Positions 38,207 to 47,798 of a DNA stretch of 64,000 nt are shown here, piece after piece. Position numbers and translations under genes: made by a program. Position 1 is the stretch's first letter, and every line of letters starts with the position of its first letter. The stretch comes from Pararhizobium gei (GTDB lineage Bacteria > Pseudomonadota > Alphaproteobacteria > Rhizobiales > Rhizobiaceae), in assembly GCF_029223885.1 (NCBI RefSeq), contig NZ_CP119409.1:3303501-3367500 (forward strand). The letters run 5' to 3'. The notes beneath the pieces were generated by a model, which was not told the origin of the DNA, made no database searches, and was given only the letters and a program-made list of their open reading frames with translations.

Positions 38207-38617
38207 ATGGCCACCTATAAAGACGAACGCGGCGACACTGTATCGACTGCAGATACGAAGAGGACTGTTGAAGTGAACCAAGTGGAGGCGCGCCAAGGAT
38301 TCCTGGGGCGCCCCGTTCTTATGGTTCTGATCGCAGGTCTTGTGCTTGCAGCAGTGGCCGGTGTTGTTGCTGGGACCTACGGGGAGGCGACAGACAACGA
38401 TGCAGCGGAGGGTACGCACCAGACAGGCACCGGGGAAAGCAAGGCCGTTATCACCTCGCAGGACCAGCCTGTGATCGACAACACCCCGCCGGCCGGCGAA
38501 ACCATGCAGACAGTTCCCGCAGACAGGGATCCGACGTCGGAAACCGGGACGGGCGGAGCATCGCAGTCTGTAAGCCCGGCCGGCGTGGAAAAAGGCGGTA
38601 ACGCGAGTGAGCCATAA
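38207..38617 (+). CDS. Hypothetical single-pass membrane protein
   Basis: This 136-residue protein from ATG 38207 follows an AAAAGGAG ribosome site. It has one membrane segment at residues 44-65 (VLMVLIAGLVLAAVAGVVAG). A hydrophilic, Thr/Pro/Gly-rich periplasmic-type tail of about 70 residues follows without recognisable domain. The N-terminal 40 residues are charged and probably cytoplasmic. Function is unknown. Confidence 0.7.
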   Translation: MATYKDERGDTVSTADTKRTVEVNQVEARQGFLGRPVLMVLIAGLVLAAVAGVVAGTYGEATDNDAAEGTHQTGTGESKAVITSQDQPVIDNTPPAGETMQTVPADRDPTSETGTGGASQSVSPAGVEKGGNASEP

Positions 38618-38684
38618 CGATCACGCGTGAGGGATCCACGCGAAGGTCGTCACCGAAATCAGCGATCACGGTCGCTGCGCAATA

Positions 38685-39593
38685 CTACCGCTGAATGTTT
38701 GGAAGATGAAACGCCTGCTGGAAATAGGAGCGGAACGCTATCATGGCGGGAGAGAGTTCCATGTTCTTGCGCCAGCTGAGGCCGACATCCATGGCAGGCA
38801 CGGGGTCGCTGACGGAAATCGTCTCGATCCTTCGTCCTTCCAGCGACCAGGGACGGTGCACCATGTCGGACAGGATTGCAACGCCCTGGCCGTTTGCGAC
38901 CATGGAGCGCACCGCCTCTACCGATGACGTGCGGAGAATGACCCGCGGCTGGTAGGGGCTGGCGCTCCAGTATTTCAGCGCGGATTGCGCAGCTTCGTCC
39001 ACTGTCAGCATGATATATGGCTCATCAGCGATATCGCGCAGACCGACAACATCGCGGCGCAGGAAATGATGCTGAGCAGGAACCCACAGCCGTCGTGCCG
39101 ATCCCAAAAGCTTCTCGGTCATCAGCGCCGGATTGAGGATGTTCGACGTTAAAAGCACCGATATATCATAGCGGTTGGTCAGCAATCCCTCTTCTATGGA
39201 TTCCCGGTTCTGTTCGAAAAACTGAACTTCCAGTTTCGGAAACAGCCGCTTCAAGCGCTCGATATGCAATGGCAGGAAGTAGCCCATCACCGTATAGGTG
39301 GCGGCAACGCTGAGTGTTCCCTCTACGGCGCTGGAGACGAAATTGAGGTGCGTCGCCTCATCCACCTTCTTCAGAATTTCATAGGCATGCGACAGGAACT
39401 GCCGTCCGGGTTCCGTCAGATCCATGCCCTGCGATGTCCGCAGAAAAAGACTGACGCCGACGATATGCTCCAGTTCCTTGATGGCAGTGGTGATTGCCGA
39501 TTGCGAAATCGACAGGTTGACGGCCGCCAGCGAAATCTGGCCAAGCTCGGCCGTCGCTACGAAATATCGCAATTGTCTCAGGCTAACAGCCAT
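38685..39593 (-). CDS. LysR-family transcriptional regulator
   Basis: This regulator has 302 residues from ATG 39593 (MAVSLRQLRYFVATAELG); a longer in-frame start at 39794 lacks support. The helix-turn-helix region is ISLAAVNLSISQSAITTAIK, followed by a LysR effector domain. It is divergent from pxpA, the usual arrangement for a LysR that activates its neighbour. 5-oxoproline or a related cyclic amide is therefore a reasonable inducer candidate. Confidence 0.93.
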   Translation of the reverse strand: MAVSLRQLRYFVATAELGQISLAAVNLSISQSAITTAIKELEHIVGVSLFLRTSQGMDLTEPGRQFLSHAYEILKKVDEATHLNFVSSAVEGTLSVAATYTVMGYFLPLHIERLKRLFPKLEVQFFEQNRESIEEGLLTNRYDISVLLTSNILNPALMTEKLLGSARRLWVPAQHHFLRRDVVGLRDIADEPYIMLTVDEAAQSALKYWSASPYQPRVILRTSSVEAVRSMVANGQGVAILSDMVHRPWSLEGRRIETISVSDPVPAMDVGLSWRKNMELSPAMIAFRSYFQQAFHLPNIQR

Positions 39594-39837
39594 ACTCGCT
39601 TCCCGTCTTGGCTCGTAATTTTCAAGGTGAACCTTCTGAAAAACAGAACGACCGACCAAACAGTAAGCAGGGATATGCCTCCAATATAGCCAAATCAGCC
39701 TAACATGTTCAAAATAATCACAAAAAAAGAAACGTATTTGTCGCCGGGCATTCTGATTTTCAGATATACGATATGGTAAAAAAGAAATTTTCAAAGGGAA
39801 TTTTTTCTCCTAGCCTTACTTGACCGAAAATATGCTG

Positions 39838-39862
39838 GCCTGAAAACCGCATGAATTCAGGC
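39838..39862. promoter_or_regulatory. Inverted repeat in the pxpA leader
   Basis: GCCTGAA (39838-39844) and TTCAGGC (39856-39862) form a 7+11+7 inverted repeat ending 17 bp before the pxpA start, next to a GAGG ribosome site. It could be an operator (overlapping translation start) or a leader hairpin. It has the T-N11-A spacing type seen in LysR sites, but the protein is unproven. Confidence 0.35.
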
Positions 39863-39879
39863 AATAGAGGACATGCGTC

Positions 39880-40680
39880 TTGCTTGAGATTGTCGATATC
39901 AATTGCGATATGGGAGAGGCTTTCGGGCGCTGGCGCATCGGCGATACCGACGACACCTCCCTGATGGGGTTCATCAGTTCCGCGAATATCGCCGCAGGAT
40001 TTCATGCCGGCGATCCGAACCTGATGGATGAGACGGTCCGGCTTGCGGTCACCCACGGCGTCGGTGTCGGGGCGCATCCGGGTTACAACGACCTGCAGGG
40101 TTTCGGCCGCCGGAAGATCGACGGAACCGCCAGGGAACTGGTCAACGACATCATCTATCAGGTCGGTGCGATCCGCGAGTTTGCCCGCCGTCACGGCACG
40201 CGTCTGCAGCATATCAAGCCGCATGGCGCCCTTTACATGGAGATGGCCGTCAATCCGGAGCTGGCACGGATATTCGTCGATTACATGCGCGCCGCCGTCC
40301 CTGATACGCCTGTATTCTGCATGGGTGGTTCCGCCACTTACACCGCGGCACTTGAGGCAGGCCAGCCTGCCATCCGCGAATTTTATGCGGACCGGGATTA
40401 CAACGATACCGGATCGATCGTCTTTACCCGCGATGCCGGACGGCCGGACCCGACGGCGATCGCCAGCAAGGTCCTGCGTGCCTGCAGGCAAGGCAAGGTG
40501 CGCACCGTCAGCGGCAACGACATCGACATCGCCTTTGAATCCGTCTGCTTTCATTCCGATACGCTCGGCGCCCTCGATATCGTGCGCACCATGCGCGAAA
40601 CGCTGGTTGCAAACGGTATCCGCATCGCACCGGTATCGGACATCATCGGCCTTAAATCCACGCGCGGAGAACAGTCATGA
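39880..40680 (+). CDS. pxpA: 5-oxoprolinase subunit A (LamB/YcsF family)
   Basis: This 266-residue protein starts at a TTG (39880). It has the family signature [13 protein letters not shown] at its start, [29 protein letters not shown] and [11 protein letters not shown], matching PxpA. With PxpB and PxpC it forms the ATP-dependent 5-oxoprolinase that opens 5-oxoproline to glutamate. Here it heads a five-gene operon with 4-bp overlaps, but two biotin-dependent carboxylase genes lie between pxpA and pxpB, which suggests a variant of the reaction. Confidence 0.92.
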   Translation: MLEIVDINCDMGEAFGRWRIGDTDDTSLMGFISSANIAAGFHAGDPNLMDETVRLAVTHGVGVGAHPGYNDLQGFGRRKIDGTARELVNDIIYQVGAIREFARRHGTRLQHIKPHGALYMEMAVNPELARIFVDYMRAAVPDTPVFCMGGSATYTAALEAGQPAIREFYADRDYNDTGSIVFTRDAGRPDPTAIASKVLRACRQGKVRTVSGNDIDIAFESVCFHSDTLGALDIVRTMRETLVANGIRIAPVSDIIGLKSTRGEQS

Positions 40681-40919
40681 CCAAGCTCGAAATCAGATCG
40701 CCGCTACCTGGCACCTTCTATCGGGCTTCGTCTCCGGAAACGCCGCCTTTCAAGGCCGACGGCACTGCTGTTGCGACCGGCGATGTCATAGGCCTCATCG
40801 AAGTGATGAAAACATTTCAGGAAATCGCCTCCGACGTCTCCGGGGCAAATATCCGTTACCTGGTCGACAACGAGGAGCCGGTCATGGCAGGCCAGGTGAT
40901 CGCCGAGGTTGAGCAATGA
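40677..40919 (+). CDS. Biotin carboxyl carrier protein (short, BCCP-like)
   Basis: This 80-residue protein is the minimal biotinyl/lipoyl domain. The biotinylation site EVMKT places the modified lysine at residue 45. It lacks the N-terminal Ala/Pro-rich extension of AccB. It overlaps both neighbours by 4 bp. It should carry carboxybiotin from the biotin carboxylase encoded next to the acceptor enzyme encoded by pxpB-pxpC. Confidence 0.92.
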   Translation: MTKLEIRSPLPGTFYRASSPETPPFKADGTAVATGDVIGLIEVMKTFQEIASDVSGANIRYLVDNEEPVMAGQVIAEVEQ

Positions 40920-42301
40920 CCATTCAATCCGTTCTCGTGGCGAATCGTGGCGAGATCGCGGTTCGCATCATTCGAGCCGCCAAGGCGCTGGGTATCCGCA
41001 CGGTTCAGGTCTACAGCGCTGCCGATGGCGATATGCTGGCCGTCAGGCTCGCCGACGAGGCCATCAACATCGGCTCGCCTGCGCCCAAGAAATCCTATCT
41101 CAATATCGAGGCAGTGATCGATGCCGCCAAAGCGGCCGGCGTCGATGCCGTCCATCCGGGCTACGGCTTCCTGTCTGAGAATGGAGATTTTGCCGATGCC
41201 GTCGTTGCCGCCGGCATGATTTTCATCGGCCCGAGCGGTGACGCAATCCGTCTATTGGGCGACAAGGTGGCGGCCCGCTCCGTTGCAGCCAGCGCCGGTG
41301 TGCCCACCGTCCCCGGCAGCGACGGGCGCGTCGATACGCTCGAGGCTGCGCGCGCAGTGGTCGAAAAAACCGGCTTTCCGATGATGATCAAGGCAGCGGC
41401 AGGCGGTGGCGGGCGCGGTATCCGCATTGTCCAGACACTGGCCGATCTGGAACAGCAGTTCCCGCAGGCCTCGGCGGAGGCGGCAGCGGCCTTTGGCGAT
41501 GGCGGTCTCTATCTCGAAAAGGTCATTACGCGGGCACGGCATGTCGAAGTACAGATTCTTGGCGATGGCGAGAACGTCGTTCATTGCTTCGAGCGGGAAT
41601 GCTCGTTGCAACGTCGCCGCCAGAAGGTTTGGGAGGAAGCGCCTGCTTTTCTATTGCCGGCCGATATCCGCGAAAAGCTATGCGCAAGCGCAGTTGCGCT
41701 CGCCCGCGCCGTAAAATACCGGGGGGCAGGAACTGTCGAATATCTCTATGACGAGGACGCCGGCGCGTTCTATTTCATCGAGGTCAATACCCGCATTCAG
41801 GTCGAGCATCCTGTAACCGAAATGATCACCGGAATCGATCTGGTGCAGGAGATGTTTCGCGTTGCCGGTGGCGCTGCGCTGTCCATCCGGCAGGAGGATG
41901 TCCGCGTATCCGGCCATGCCATCGAATGTCGCATCAATGCGGAGGACCCTGCCCGCGGCTTCATGCCGGCGCCGGGCCGGATCGGGACGCTGGAGATACC
42001 GGAGGGTGAAGGCGTGCGTTTCGATACCATGCTTTACGAAGGTTATACGGTGCCGCCATTCTACGACAGCCTGCTCGGCAAGCTGATCGTCCACGCAGAC
42101 ACCCGCGAAGCCTGCCTCGACCGGCTGAAGACGGCGCTCGAAGGTCTGAAGGTCGAAGGGCTTGCAACCACCATTCCTTTGCACCTGGCGCTGGTTGACG
42201 ACGACAACGTCCGACGCGGCGATTACCACACCCGGTTTCTCGAAACCTGGCTTGAGACGCATTTTGCCTTGCCCGTTACCCGGAAAGTGGAGGTTGCCTG
42301 A
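40916..42301 (+). CDS. Biotin carboxylase (AccC-like)
   Basis: This 461-residue ATP-grasp enzyme begins SVLVANRGEIAVRIIRAAKA, and has the glycine loop KAAAGGGGRGIR, the ERECSLQRRRQKV motif and EVNTRIQVEHPVTE, all as in AccC. It carboxylates biotin on BCCP with ATP and bicarbonate. Because a second copy linked to pxpBC is unlikely to serve fatty-acid synthesis, it probably drives carboxylation of a nitrogenous substrate, as in urea carboxylase. Overlaps: 4 bp upstream, 1 bp downstream. Confidence 0.93.
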   Translation: MTIQSVLVANRGEIAVRIIRAAKALGIRTVQVYSAADGDMLAVRLADEAINIGSPAPKKSYLNIEAVIDAAKAAGVDAVHPGYGFLSENGDFADAVVAAGMIFIGPSGDAIRLLGDKVAARSVAASAGVPTVPGSDGRVDTLEAARAVVEKTGFPMMIKAAAGGGGRGIRIVQTLADLEQQFPQASAEAAAAFGDGGLYLEKVITRARHVEVQILGDGENVVHCFERECSLQRRRQKVWEEAPAFLLPADIREKLCASAVALARAVKYRGAGTVEYLYDEDAGAFYFIEVNTRIQVEHPVTEMITGIDLVQEMFRVAGGAALSIRQEDVRVSGHAIECRINAEDPARGFMPAPGRIGTLEIPEGEGVRFDTMLYEGYTVPPFYDSLLGKLIVHADTREACLDRLKTALEGLKVEGLATTIPLHLALVDDDNVRRGDYHTRFLETWLETHFALPVTRKVEVA

Positions 42302-43176
42302 TGCAGAGCCGCTATACATTCGGGGGTGACGAACACCTTTTCGTTGAATGCAGTGACGAGATGTCGCTGGACGCCTTCTTCAAGAGTCTTTCGATGGCCA
42401 AGGGGGTGCGCGACAGCGCGATCAAGGGCGTAACGGAAATCTGCCCGGCCAATGCCTCTTTCCAGATCAAGTTCAACCCCGACATCATAAAGCCGGACGA
42501 TATCCTGAAAGAGGTCAAGGCGATCGAGGGCGCGGCTGAAAAGGCCGAACCGGTTCTGAAAACACGCATTGTCGAAATACCCGTGTTTTACAACGACCCG
42601 TGGACGCACGAGACACTGATGCGGTTTCGCGAACGGCATCAGGAACCGTCGGGGACCGATCTCGATTATGCGGCGCGTATCAACGACTTCGCGTCGGTCG
42701 ACGATTTCGTGACGGCGCACTCGGGTTCGCCCTGGTTCGTGTCCATGGTGGGCTTCGTTGCCGGTCTGCCCTTCATGTACCAGATGGTGGAGCGCCAGCG
42801 GCAGATCGAGGTGCCGAAATATCTGCGGCCGCGTACGGATACGCCGCGCCTCACCGTCGGACATGGCGGCTGCTTCGGCTGCATCTATTCGGTGCGGGGT
42901 GCAGGGGGCTATCAGATGTTCGGCATCACCCCGATGCCGATCTTCGATCCGACGCAGACAACCAGCTACCTGCGAGACTTCATGGTGTTCTTCCGTCCCG
43001 GTGATATCGTCAAGTTCAAGCCGATCGATCGCGATGCCTACGATCAGGCGGTCGAGGATGTGGACAAGGGCGCCTTTTACCCACCGATCCGCGAGGTGAC
43101 CTTCGACCTTCGGGCGTTCCAGAAGAATATCGCCGGCACCAATGCCAATCTGGAGGGCATGCTCAATGGCCATTAA
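42301..43176 (+). CDS. pxpB: 5-oxoprolinase subunit B / AHS1 (KipI-like) protein
   Basis: This 291-residue protein of the allophanate hydrolase subunit 1/KipI family is longer than the 218-residue E. coli PxpB. The N-terminal LFVECSDEMSLDAFF and RDSAIKGVTEICPANASF segments and the C-terminal GGCFGCIYSVRGAGGYQMFG and ITPMPIFDPTQ segments fit the family. It overlaps the biotin carboxylase stop by one base and pxpC by 11 bp. In urea carboxylase the equivalent domain forms the carboxyltransferase with AHS2. Confidence 0.9.
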   Translation: MQSRYTFGGDEHLFVECSDEMSLDAFFKSLSMAKGVRDSAIKGVTEICPANASFQIKFNPDIIKPDDILKEVKAIEGAAEKAEPVLKTRIVEIPVFYNDPWTHETLMRFRERHQEPSGTDLDYAARINDFASVDDFVTAHSGSPWFVSMVGFVAGLPFMYQMVERQRQIEVPKYLRPRTDTPRLTVGHGGCFGCIYSVRGAGGYQMFGITPMPIFDPTQTTSYLRDFMVFFRPGDIVKFKPIDRDAYDQAVEDVDKGAFYPPIREVTFDLRAFQKNIAGTNANLEGMLNGH

Positions 43177-44137
43177 GGTTCTGCACCATGGTCTGTCGAC
43201 GACCGTCCAGGATCTCGGGCGGCCCGGCTATTTCCACCTCGGCATTCCGATCGGCGGTGCGATGGATCGCTTGGCGATGCGAGCAGCCAATCTGCTGGTC
43301 GGCAACGAGGAGAATGCGGCCGGGCTTGAAGCCGTATTCATGGGGCCGAAGATGGAATTCACGAAAGATGCGCTGGTCGCCGTCACCGGCGCCGATATGC
43401 CGGCGAAAGTCGATGGCGTGGCCCAGCCCGGATGGACGGCCTTCGCGGTGAAGGCCGGACAGACGCTCACCTTCGATTTCCTGAAATCGGGCGCGCGGAT
43501 CTATATCGCCATTGCGGGTGGCATCGATGTGCCCGTGGCGTTGGGCAGTCGCTCGACCTATCCGATCGGCGCGCTGGGCGGCTTCAAGGGCCGGGCGCTT
43601 GCCGCTGGCGACGAATTGCCCCTGGGAACTGCAAACGCCGGGATCGCCGGTCGCACCGTGCCGGAGGCGCTGCGCCGCATGCCGGGCAATCCGGCCGAGC
43701 TTCGCGTGCTTCCCGGTCTGTACTGGGACCGGCTGACGGATGATGCGAAGGAAAGCTTCTTTGCCGATGCCTGGAAGGTCGCACCCGAGGCCGACCGCAT
43801 GGGTTATCGCTTTCGCGGCGGCCGAAAGCTGTCCTTCATCGACCGGACGCAGCCTTTCGGCGCAGGTTCAGACCCGTCGAACATCGTCGACAGTTGCTAC
43901 CCCTATGGTTCCATTCAGGTTCCCGGTGGCACGGAGCCAATCATCCTGCACCGGGACGCTGTATCCGGCGGAGGGTATTTCATGATGGGAACGGTCATTT
44001 CAGCCGATATGGACCTGATCGGCCAACTCCAGCCGCACACGCCGACCCGCTTTATCAAGGTGACGATGGAGGAGGCTCTCGAAGCGCGCACCGAGCGCGC
44101 AAAACTCATCGCCGCTATACGGCAAAGCCTGTCCTGA
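43166..44137 (+). CDS. pxpC: 5-oxoprolinase subunit C / AHS2 (KipA-like), biotin-dependent carboxyltransferase
   Basis: This 323-residue protein starts at ATG 43166, inside the pxpB gene. It opens IKVLHHGLSTTVQDLGRPGY, followed by GIPIGGAMDRLAMRAAN, GGIDVPVALGSRSTYPIG and a late GSDPSNIVDSCYPYGSI, as in PxpC/KipA. Databases often name this family biotin-dependent carboxyltransferase because the same fold forms the AHS2 domain of urea carboxylase. With PxpB it supplies the ring-opening or carboxyl-accepting site. It ends 20 bp before the convergent GntR gene. Confidence 0.92.
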   Translation: MAIKVLHHGLSTTVQDLGRPGYFHLGIPIGGAMDRLAMRAANLLVGNEENAAGLEAVFMGPKMEFTKDALVAVTGADMPAKVDGVAQPGWTAFAVKAGQTLTFDFLKSGARIYIAIAGGIDVPVALGSRSTYPIGALGGFKGRALAAGDELPLGTANAGIAGRTVPEALRRMPGNPAELRVLPGLYWDRLTDDAKESFFADAWKVAPEADRMGYRFRGGRKLSFIDRTQPFGAGSDPSNIVDSCYPYGSIQVPGGTEPIILHRDAVSGGGYFMMGTVISADMDLIGQLQPHTPTRFIKVTMEEALEARTERAKLIAAIRQSLS

Positions 44138-44156
44138 GGATGGCGGGATGACAGGA

Positions 44157-45212
44157 CTATTCGACCCGCGTGAGATAGTCGGCCGTCACCGTCGGGCCGG
44201 GGATGATCGAGACGATCTTCATCTGGGCGATCATCCGACGCATCGCCGCATCGAGATGCGCTTCAAGCATGGCCGCCGCCGCCTTGGCGGCGCCGCGCAC
44301 CAGAAGTTCGACGATGAGCCGCATTTCGGTAATAACGGTGGGGTCGCTCGGCAGACCCAGATGGCGCAACAGGCGCTCGGAGGCATCCAGCGGCAGGAGA
44401 TTGTTTCGGATCAATTCGCGCATCTTTTCGTTGGCGTTGGTCATCACGCAGATGTCGATCATCTGGGACTGCAGCGCATCAAGATTTTCCAGATGCTCGC
44501 CGACATCGCTGCCTTCCATCTCGAGAAGCCGCACGAAAAGATCGTTCAGCCTGTCGCGATCGATATTCTCTGCGCCGGCCAGAAGCGCCGAAGGCTCCAG
44601 CATGCGCCGGAATGCAAAGTGGTCCTTGATGGTCTGGGCTGTCAGCGGCCCGGCGATCCAGTGCGAACTCTGGTTCTTGCGCACCAGACCGCGTTCATGC
44701 AACCGGCCAAGGACGTCGCGGACCACCGTTCGGCTGACCTTGAAATGGTTTGCGAGCTCGATCTCGATGATGCGGTATTGCCCGAACACAACACAGCCGG
44801 CGACGTCGGCCTCGACAGTATTGTAGATACGCTCCCAGGACGACCGACTTTGCAAAGCCTCATCGGCATCCCGCGCAATGACGATGCCGAAGGACTTGAT
44901 ATCCGTCCGGTCGGGAACCAGTCCTGCGTTCGGCGGGCCGACGAGAAAGCCACGCCCGTTGAAACGATGAATGAGGCCATCGGACTCAAGACGCGCAAGC
45001 GCGCGCTGGACGGGCGCACGCGACGTCTGAAGAATTTCGGCAATCGGCCCCTCCAGCAGGACAAGCCCCGCAGGCAGCAGGCCACCGTCGATATTCTCAC
45101 GCAGAATCTGCTCGGCGATCTCGTAACGTCGCTGGGTGTTCTGTGCCGGCCGGTTTCGTATCATCGGAAGGGAGGTCCTCCATCCGCGTGACGGATGGTT
45201 TTGAAGTTGCAT
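44157..45212 (-). CDS. GntR-like regulator with two winged-helix domains
   Basis: This 351-residue protein has two winged-helix segments. The first is at about residues 28-92 (YEIAEQILRENI ... RAPVQRALARLESDGLI). The second is at about residues 120-190 (GQYRIIEIELANHFKVSRTV ... GRLHERGLVRKN). A helical ligand-binding region follows (FAFRRMLEPSALLAG onward), resembling FCD domains but without an obvious metal-binding histidine set. Two DNA-binding units suggest recognition of a long or tandem operator. It sits between the pxp operon and the transporter operon and may control both. The start (45212) is the first ATG; an internal ATG at 45164 is possible. Confidence 0.87.
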   Translation of the reverse strand: MQLQNHPSRGWRTSLPMIRNRPAQNTQRRYEIAEQILRENIDGGLLPAGLVLLEGPIAEILQTSRAPVQRALARLESDGLIHRFNGRGFLVGPPNAGLVPDRTDIKSFGIVIARDADEALQSRSSWERIYNTVEADVAGCVVFGQYRIIEIELANHFKVSRTVVRDVLGRLHERGLVRKNQSSHWIAGPLTAQTIKDHFAFRRMLEPSALLAGAENIDRDRLNDLFVRLLEMEGSDVGEHLENLDALQSQMIDICVMTNANEKMRELIRNNLLPLDASERLLRHLGLPSDPTVITEMRLIVELLVRGAAKAAAAMLEAHLDAAMRRMIAQMKIVSIIPGPTVTADYLTRVE

Positions 45213-45772
45213 CTCTCTTTAAGACATTTTCTATGCGCGTCACATCAGAAACTAAATGATTTTTGTATACAATTAAACGGTGAATTCGCAAAATGGAATT
45301 GTGGGCCAGGGGATATCCGTGCCCGCAAGAATTTCGCACTTCTGCCAACAACAAAGGCAAAGCTGAAAGAAAATGTGATTTTTTGCATGTTTTTCCGGCA
45401 GAATTCTCGTCTAAAAAGCTTATTTTCTAGGCTTAGCTGCGAAATCGCATACTGCCGTCCAAGCTGCGACGCAAGCTGGTTTTTATGCGCGTTCGGTAAG
45501 CCCCATCGATGTCGGCTGTGAAAATGCGTGGAAAATTCTTTGATGGCGAAAAGCCTATTGAATACAAAGTTCATTTATGTAATCTTTTTGATCATCGGGC
45601 GCCGGAAGAAGCGCCCCAGAGGTGGACGAAAAGAAACGTCGAGAACGAATGATGCGGTGTGCGCAATTGCTTGTGCGCAAACGCCCTTGCCTTGCCCGGT
45701 CGTGTCGTCGTTCTTGCATGGCAGGAAGGGAAAAAGTCAGTCGTTGCTCGCCGTCAAACTGACAGGGAAATC
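45213..45772. other. AT-richer intergenic region before the transporter operon
   Basis: 560 bp between the divergent GntR gene and the importer ATPase gene. Much of 45220-45600 is less GC-rich than the coding surroundings, as expected of regulatory DNA. Short open frames occur but none shows a ribosome site with coding character. Operators for the dual winged-helix regulator would be expected here. Confidence 0.6.
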
Positions 45773-46849
45773 ATGTCGGCAGTTCTGGATCTCTCGAATG
45801 TGCGAAAGACCTACGGCGCCCTGAACGCGTTTGACGGGCTTGATCTCACATTGCCTGACAATGCCTATGTGGCGCTGCTCGGACCGAGCGGTTCCGGCAA
45901 GACAACGCTATTGCGGGTGATCGCCGGATTTGAAACGCCGGATGCCGGCAGCCTGACCTTCAAGGGCAACCGCATCGAGGGTGTTGCGCCGCATCGTCGC
46001 GATATCGGCTTCGTCTTTCAGAATTTCGCGCTTTTCCCGCATTTGTCTGTGGCCAAAAATATTGCTTTCGGTCTCGAACATCGCGACATCGATCCGGTGA
46101 CAGATCCGAAAATACTGCAGGCGCGGGTCAAAGACATGGTGGCCCTGGTAGGGCTCGACGGTCTCGATGAACGGGCCGTCACGCAGATTTCCGGCGGCCA
46201 GCGCCAGCGCGTGGCGCTCGCCCGCACACTGATCACCGAGCCATCGCTGGTTCTGCTCGACGAACCGCTTGGCGCGCTGGATGCAAACCTGCGCGCCCGC
46301 ATGCGCACCGAGTTGCGCGCCATTCGCGAACGTTGCGGCGTCACGTTCCTGCATGTGACGGGAAGCGAAAGCGAGGCGCTGGCCATGGGCGATCTCGTTC
46401 TTGTTCTCGATCAGGGCAAGATCGCCCAGGCCGCTGACGCCGACACGATCTACAACCGGCCGCAATCGCCTGCCGTCGCCCGCTTTCTCAATTGCTACAA
46501 CCTGTTCGACGGTACGCTGTCGGGCGATGGCTTCGTCAATCCGCTGGCGACCTTTCCGCTCGGTGGCGCACGACCGCGCCAATGCGGCAAGCCAGGCTAT
46601 GCCATTCGCTACGACCGGATCGCCGTTCGTCCGCTGGACGAGGCCATCGCCAATGACGAGGTTCGGCTCGAAGCGACCTTCGTCGCTGACGAATATTCCG
46701 GCGCCGCGATCAATTCCTTCTTTTCGCTGGATGACGGGCGCGTGTTCGAGGTGGAGTCGCATCTCAGTCAGACCGTGCCCGCCGCACTTGAACCCCATTC
46801 GCGCTATGCACTGGTCTGGAAGCGCGACGATGCCCTTGTCTACGCATGA
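45773..46849 (+). CDS. Polyamine-type ABC importer ATPase (PotA-like), copy 1
   Basis: This 358-residue ATPase starts at ATG 45773; an earlier in-frame start at 45659 adds a non-family tail. Walker A GPSGSGKTT is near residue 37, the Q-loop is FVFQNFALFPHL, the signature [10 protein letters not shown] and Walker B LVLLDEPLGALD. The C-terminal 110 residues form a TOBE-like regulatory domain. It leads the operon, 46 bp before the first permease. A second ATPase of the same type is encoded at 51568. Confidence 0.94.
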   Translation: MSAVLDLSNVRKTYGALNAFDGLDLTLPDNAYVALLGPSGSGKTTLLRVIAGFETPDAGSLTFKGNRIEGVAPHRRDIGFVFQNFALFPHLSVAKNIAFGLEHRDIDPVTDPKILQARVKDMVALVGLDGLDERAVTQISGGQRQRVALARTLITEPSLVLLDEPLGALDANLRARMRTELRAIRERCGVTFLHVTGSESEALAMGDLVLVLDQGKIAQAADADTIYNRPQSPAVARFLNCYNLFDGTLSGDGFVNPLATFPLGGARPRQCGKPGYAIRYDRIAVRPLDEAIANDEVRLEATFVADEYSGAAINSFFSLDDGRVFEVESHLSQTVPAALEPHSRYALVWKRDDALVYA

Positions 46850-46895
46850 CCGGCTTGCAGCATTTCCGGCGGCAAGACGGATTGGAGATTGAACG

Positions 46896-47795
46896 ATGAC
46901 GATAATCGCTGAGACGACATCCACGGCACCACCGGCAATTGCCGCAAAAAAAGCGTCGGACAAGACGCTGTGGCTGCTTTTGCCGGGCGTTCTGTGGATG
47001 CTTCTTTTCCTTGTCGTTCCCATGCTGATGATGGTTTACGTCTCGTTCTGGACGCAGACCACGTTCAAGATCAGCCCGATCCTGACGGTCCAGAGCTGGG
47101 TGACATTCTTCACCAGCGAAACCTATCTGAGCGCGCTCTGGACGACGGTTCGGATATGGCTGATCGTCCTCGTCGCAACTCTTCTCGTCGGTTATCCGGC
47201 CGCGCTTTATGTCGGGCTTTTCGTGCGCAACAAGACCGTCCAGACCGCGCTTCTGGTGCTCTGCGTCATTCCCTTCTGGACATCGTTTCTCATCCGCGTT
47301 CTGGCCTGGCGACCGATGCTGGGGAAAGAGGGCGCGATCAACCTCATCCTGCAGGCGCTCGGCGTCATCGACACGCCCATTGAAGTTCTCCTGTTTTCCG
47401 AGCTTTCGGTGATCATCGGCATGACGCAGATCTATTGCGTCTTCATGGTCGGCCCCATCGCCTTCATGATGGGCCGTATCGACCAGAGCGTCATCGAGGC
47501 GGCGCAGGATATGGGTGCCGGCTTCTGGCGTATCTTCCGCACAATCATTCTGCCGCTGACGATGCCCGGCGTTGTCGTTGGCGCCATCTTCGTCTCGGTC
47601 ATGGTGCTCGGCGAATTCGCAACCGCCGCTGCCCTTTCCGGACGCAAGGTCAATCTGCTCGGCAATATCATCGTCACTCAGGTCGGATCGCTGAAATGGG
47701 CCTTTGCCGCCGTCGTCGGCGTGGTTCTCACCATCCTCATGGGCATCGTGGTGGCGGCGCTGCTGCGGATCGTCGATCTCAGAAAGGCGCTTTGA
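46896..47795 (+). CDS. Polyamine-type ABC importer permease (PotB-like)
   Basis: This 299-residue permease has about six membrane segments, the first at residues 25-50 (LWLLLPGVLWMLLFLVVPML). The EAA loop is VIEAAQDMGAGFWRIFRTI near residue 205. It matches the PotB/PotH class, which take up polyamines, opines and related compounds. It is followed after 3 bp by the partner permease. It should pair with both ATPases in turn or with one hetero-dimer. Confidence 0.94.
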   Translation: MTIIAETTSTAPPAIAAKKASDKTLWLLLPGVLWMLLFLVVPMLMMVYVSFWTQTTFKISPILTVQSWVTFFTSETYLSALWTTVRIWLIVLVATLLVGYPAALYVGLFVRNKTVQTALLVLCVIPFWTSFLIRVLAWRPMLGKEGAINLILQALGVIDTPIEVLLFSELSVIIGMTQIYCVFMVGPIAFMMGRIDQSVIEAAQDMGAGFWRIFRTIILPLTMPGVVVGAIFVSVMVLGEFATAAALSGRKVNLLGNIIVTQVGSLKWAFAAVVGVVLTILMGIVVAALLRIVDLRKAL

Positions 47796-47798
47796 GCC

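Noticed and set aside
40677..42301. Naming the biotin genes as acetyl-CoA carboxylase AccB/AccC
   Set aside because: The context is pxpABC, the carrier is only 80 residues, and no carboxyltransferase AccA/AccD is near; a urea-carboxylase-like role fits better.
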